Shown here: piece by piece, positions 5,958-7,060 of the stretch | Layout of the letters: the number at the start of each line of letters is the position of its first letter | How positions within the stretch are numbered: position 1 is the first letter of the stretch | Source: CAZAGA01 sp041912175 | Lineage (GTDB): Bacteria > Chloroflexota > Anaerolineae > Anaerolineales > UBA4823 | DNA length: 7,060 nucleotides | Reading direction: 5' to 3' | NCBI GenBank assembly: GCA_041912175.1 | Contig: JAYRNN010000094.1 | Span: 1 to 7,060 of the forward strand | Position numbers and translations under genes: made by a program | Notes under the pieces: generated by a model | The model's database searches: none | What the model saw: only the letters and a program-made list of their open reading frames with translations | What the model was told of the DNA's origin: nothing

Positions 5958-6122
5958 ACATCCGGCATCTACCGTTACAGCCGCAACCCGCAGCTCGTAG
6001 GGAGCTTCTTGTTCATTGTCGGGTATGCCCTGCTGTGGCCATCGCTGCCCGGGCTGCTGTACACGGTGTACTGCCGGCGCACCCCGCGCTTTGTGGGACT
6101 TCCCTGCAGACTGCCCGGTTGA
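5958..6122 (+). pseudogene. Remnant of a second ICMT/PEMT-like methyltransferase, internally deleted
   Basis: The frame from 5964 reads GIYRYSRNPQLVGSFLFIVG, then YALLWPSLPGLLYTVY, which fits the Y-R-Y-x-R-N-P-Q segment and following membrane hairpin of ICMT-like methyltransferases. It runs directly into CRRTPRFVGLPCRLPG and stops at TGA 6120-6122, which fits the extreme C-terminus of the same family. The segment normally between them, with the conserved acidic E-E-x-x-L and FG-x-x-Y, is missing, an in-frame loss of perhaps 30 residues. Sequence before 5958 does not fit the family, so the N-terminal half is also gone. The join falls at a perfect palindrome, GTACACGGTGTAC (6059-6071). It is not a copy of the intact methyltransferase to its left; the motifs differ. 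Recognition is from memory of the family. Confidence 0.6.
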
Positions 6123-6739
6123 TATCCACTGCGTGAACCCGGCGTGTGGGGGGACAATCGCTGTAGAGCGCTGGGGTCGGGAGGTTTTAAGGGGTTTGGG
6201 TTCCATACATTTCCAGTCATGTCTAAGACGCCATACGGGTTGGCTCCCAGCGGGTAGCTGCCTACCATGTTAGTGTCGCCCATGCAGTAGGTGGAGGCGG
6301 CATCGTTCCATGAATTCGCCAAAGAACAATTGGGATTTCCGTCGCCCCAGGGGAAAGCGCGCGTATCGTCCGAACCGCGGGCGGCTTTCTCCCATTCGGC
6401 TTCAGTTGGCAAACGCTTACCGGCCCAGGCGCAGTAGTCACGTGCGTTGTACCAGGAGACGTAGATCACCGGGTATTCGGCGTAGATCGGATTGTTGTAA
6501 TAGGGGTCGCGGGTGTAGGAATAATTGTAGGCTGGCGAGGCGCAGGCGCCGGCCGCCACGCACTGCGCGTACTGGGCATTGGCGACCTCGTACTTGTCGA
6601 TGGAATATGCATCCAGGTAGACAGTATGCAAGGGGAGCTCGTTCGTTTCGCCTGGTAAGTCACAAGCGGCAAGTACACCGGGTAATCTATTTTCACACCC
6701 CAAACAATGCGCCCAGCTTTCCATTTGATTTTCAAGCAT
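5975..6739 (-). CDS. SUMF1/formylglycine-generating-enzyme-like domain fragment, degraded at both ends
   Basis: The open frame encodes 254 residues, but only about residues 34-179 (6203-6640) fit the family. Visible blocks: ELPLHTVYLDAYSIDKYEV (34-52), the C-x6-C pair with CVAAGAC (60-66), YPVIYVSWYNARDYCAWAG (89-107), KRLPTEAEWEKAARG (108-122), FPWGD (129-133) and VLDMTGNVW (171-179). In the family GNVW is followed by E-W and then a C-terminal half with R-G-G-S-W and the catalytic cysteines. Here it continues N-P-N-P-L-K into unrelated sequence, and the tail from about 6122 leftwards is antisense to the methyltransferase remnant. The usual start (F-x-M-G-C/S) is also replaced by unrelated residues 1-33. 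Start ATG 6739 has no clear ribosome-binding site. The product would lack catalytic residues, so I treat it as a relic. The domain style is common in Chloroflexota. Confidence 0.7.
   Translation of the reverse strand: MLENQMESWAHCLGCENRLPGVLAACDLPGETNELPLHTVYLDAYSIDKYEVANAQYAQCVAAGACASPAYNYSYTRDPYYNNPIYAEYPVIYVSWYNARDYCAWAGKRLPTEAEWEKAARGSDDTRAFPWGDGNPNCSLANSWNDAASTYCMGDTNMVGSYPLGANPYGVLDMTGNVWNPNPLKPPDPSALQRLSPHTPGSRSGYQPGSLQGSPTKRGVRRQYTVYSSPGSDGHSRAYPTMNKKLPTSCGLRL
6123..6202. other. Unassigned sequence between two gene remnants
   Basis: This 80-bp stretch lies between the methyltransferase remnant's stop and the last recognisable SUMF1 codon. It translates on the minus strand only as the unnatural tail of the SUMF1 frame. 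On the plus strand one frame reads AVERWGREVLRGLG, which I could not place. I see no promoter or hairpin. Confidence 0.4.
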
Positions 6740-6769
6740 TATCGAGGCTTAGATCAACGACAACGATGA

Positions 6770-6848
6770 TTACGCCCGAACGTAGTCAAGGCGTAACCAA
6801 CCGATTTTGAATGTACGGAAAACGTAACCAACGAATTGCATGGTTACG
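6770..6848. repeat. Cluster of short direct and inverted repeats, probable transposon end
   Basis: TTACGCC (6770-6776) is inverted as GGCGTAA (6790-6796). CGTAACCAAC occurs directly repeated at 6792-6801 and 6823-6832. CGTAACCA (6823-6830) is inverted as TGGTTACG (6841-6848). The cluster ends 6 bp before the start of the transposase remnant, so it is probably that element's left-end sequence with transposase-binding repeats. No target duplication can be tested because the other end lies outside the window. Confidence 0.5.
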
Positions 6849-6853
6849 TATTG

Positions 6854-7060
6854 ATGAGCACACTCGAATTACTCGGCCCTTTGGATTGGGGACGCTTTCC
6901 TGAACGCAACCTGTTAAGGGTGCCAGGCCAATTTGCCCATGCCCCTGCACTTCACCTATCGCGATACCACCGTTAGCCTCATCGAACACGAGCGCGGCAA
7001 ATATGTCTGCCCGCTTCGCTTTCCTGAAAAGACCGCCGAAGCCTGTCCCGTCAACCATAA
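6854..7060 (+). pseudogene. Transposase remnant with its centre deleted, running off the right edge
   Basis: From ATG 6854 the first frame reads MSTLELLGPLDWGRFPERNL, like the N-terminus of a family of large DDE-type transposases that I recall from Chloroflexota and cyanobacteria. After about 6913 that similarity stops. A second frame from 6918 reads GCQANLPMPLHF, TYRDTTVSLIEHERGKYVCP and LRFPEKTAEACPVNH, which fits the C-terminal third of the same proteins. The central part, probably about 300 codons with the first catalytic acids, is absent, and the two pieces differ in frame with a TAA at 6915-6917 between them. It cannot encode an active enzyme. The family match is from memory, and the remaining C-terminus continues past the window. 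Confidence 0.55.

Noticed and set aside
5118..6206. Minus-strand open frame of 362 codons
   Set aside because: It runs antisense across the methyltransferase and DUF7000 genes, both of which have family motifs, good starts and operon spacing on the plus strand.
6310..6810. Plus-strand open frame of 166 codons
   Set aside because: It is arginine-rich shadow sequence opposite the SUMF1 domain, with no recognisable motif.

Overview
The window is a mosaic of two unlike kinds of DNA. Positions 1 to about 1620 are AT-rich and carry one gene, a PucR/CdaR-type transcriptional regulator whose protein looks like those of Clostridia or Coriobacteriia. From about 1625 to the end the DNA is GC-rich. Its gene types (sugar-type solute-binding protein, P1-family peptidase, membrane methyltransferases, a SUMF1-domain protein, a decayed transposase) together suggest an environmental Chloroflexota (Anaerolineae-like) bacterium. 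That assignment is inferred from protein style and composition, not from a marker gene.

Layout. Positions 1-117 hold a cluster of ATTCCG repeats, several exactly 11 bp apart, ending in a perfect 13-bp inverted repeat. It looks like the end of an insertion sequence and appears to have replaced the 5' end of the regulator gene (42-1523). At about 1613-1624 the composition changes abruptly, and a minus-strand ABC solute-binding protein gene is cut there after fewer than 100 codons. Further right on the minus strand lie an intact MFS transporter (1960-3225) and an intact P1-family (DmpA-type) aminopeptidase (3420-4460). Each has a -10-like box only 7-8 nt before its start codon, which suggests leaderless mRNAs. 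Facing the other way is a two-gene unit. A good sigma-70-type promoter (4549-4577) leads into a roughly 130-nt leader with two hairpins, then an isoprenylcysteine-methyltransferase-like membrane enzyme (4712-5380), then 4 nt later a DUF7000-like protein (5385-5891).

From 5892 to the right edge the sequence is a gene graveyard. It holds an internally deleted remnant of a second membrane methyltransferase, a SUMF1 (formylglycine-generating-enzyme-like) domain fragment missing both ends, a cluster of short inverted and direct repeats that looks like another transposon end, and a transposase whose middle is gone.

How the genes work together: only the methyltransferase/DUF7000 pair is convincingly a unit. 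The MFS transporter and peptidase share a strand but appear to have separate promoters. I see no defence, CRISPR or biosynthetic system. The most notable features are the sharp junction (real transfer or assembly chimera), the phased repeat array, the palindromic leader and operator-like elements, and the density of truncated genes.
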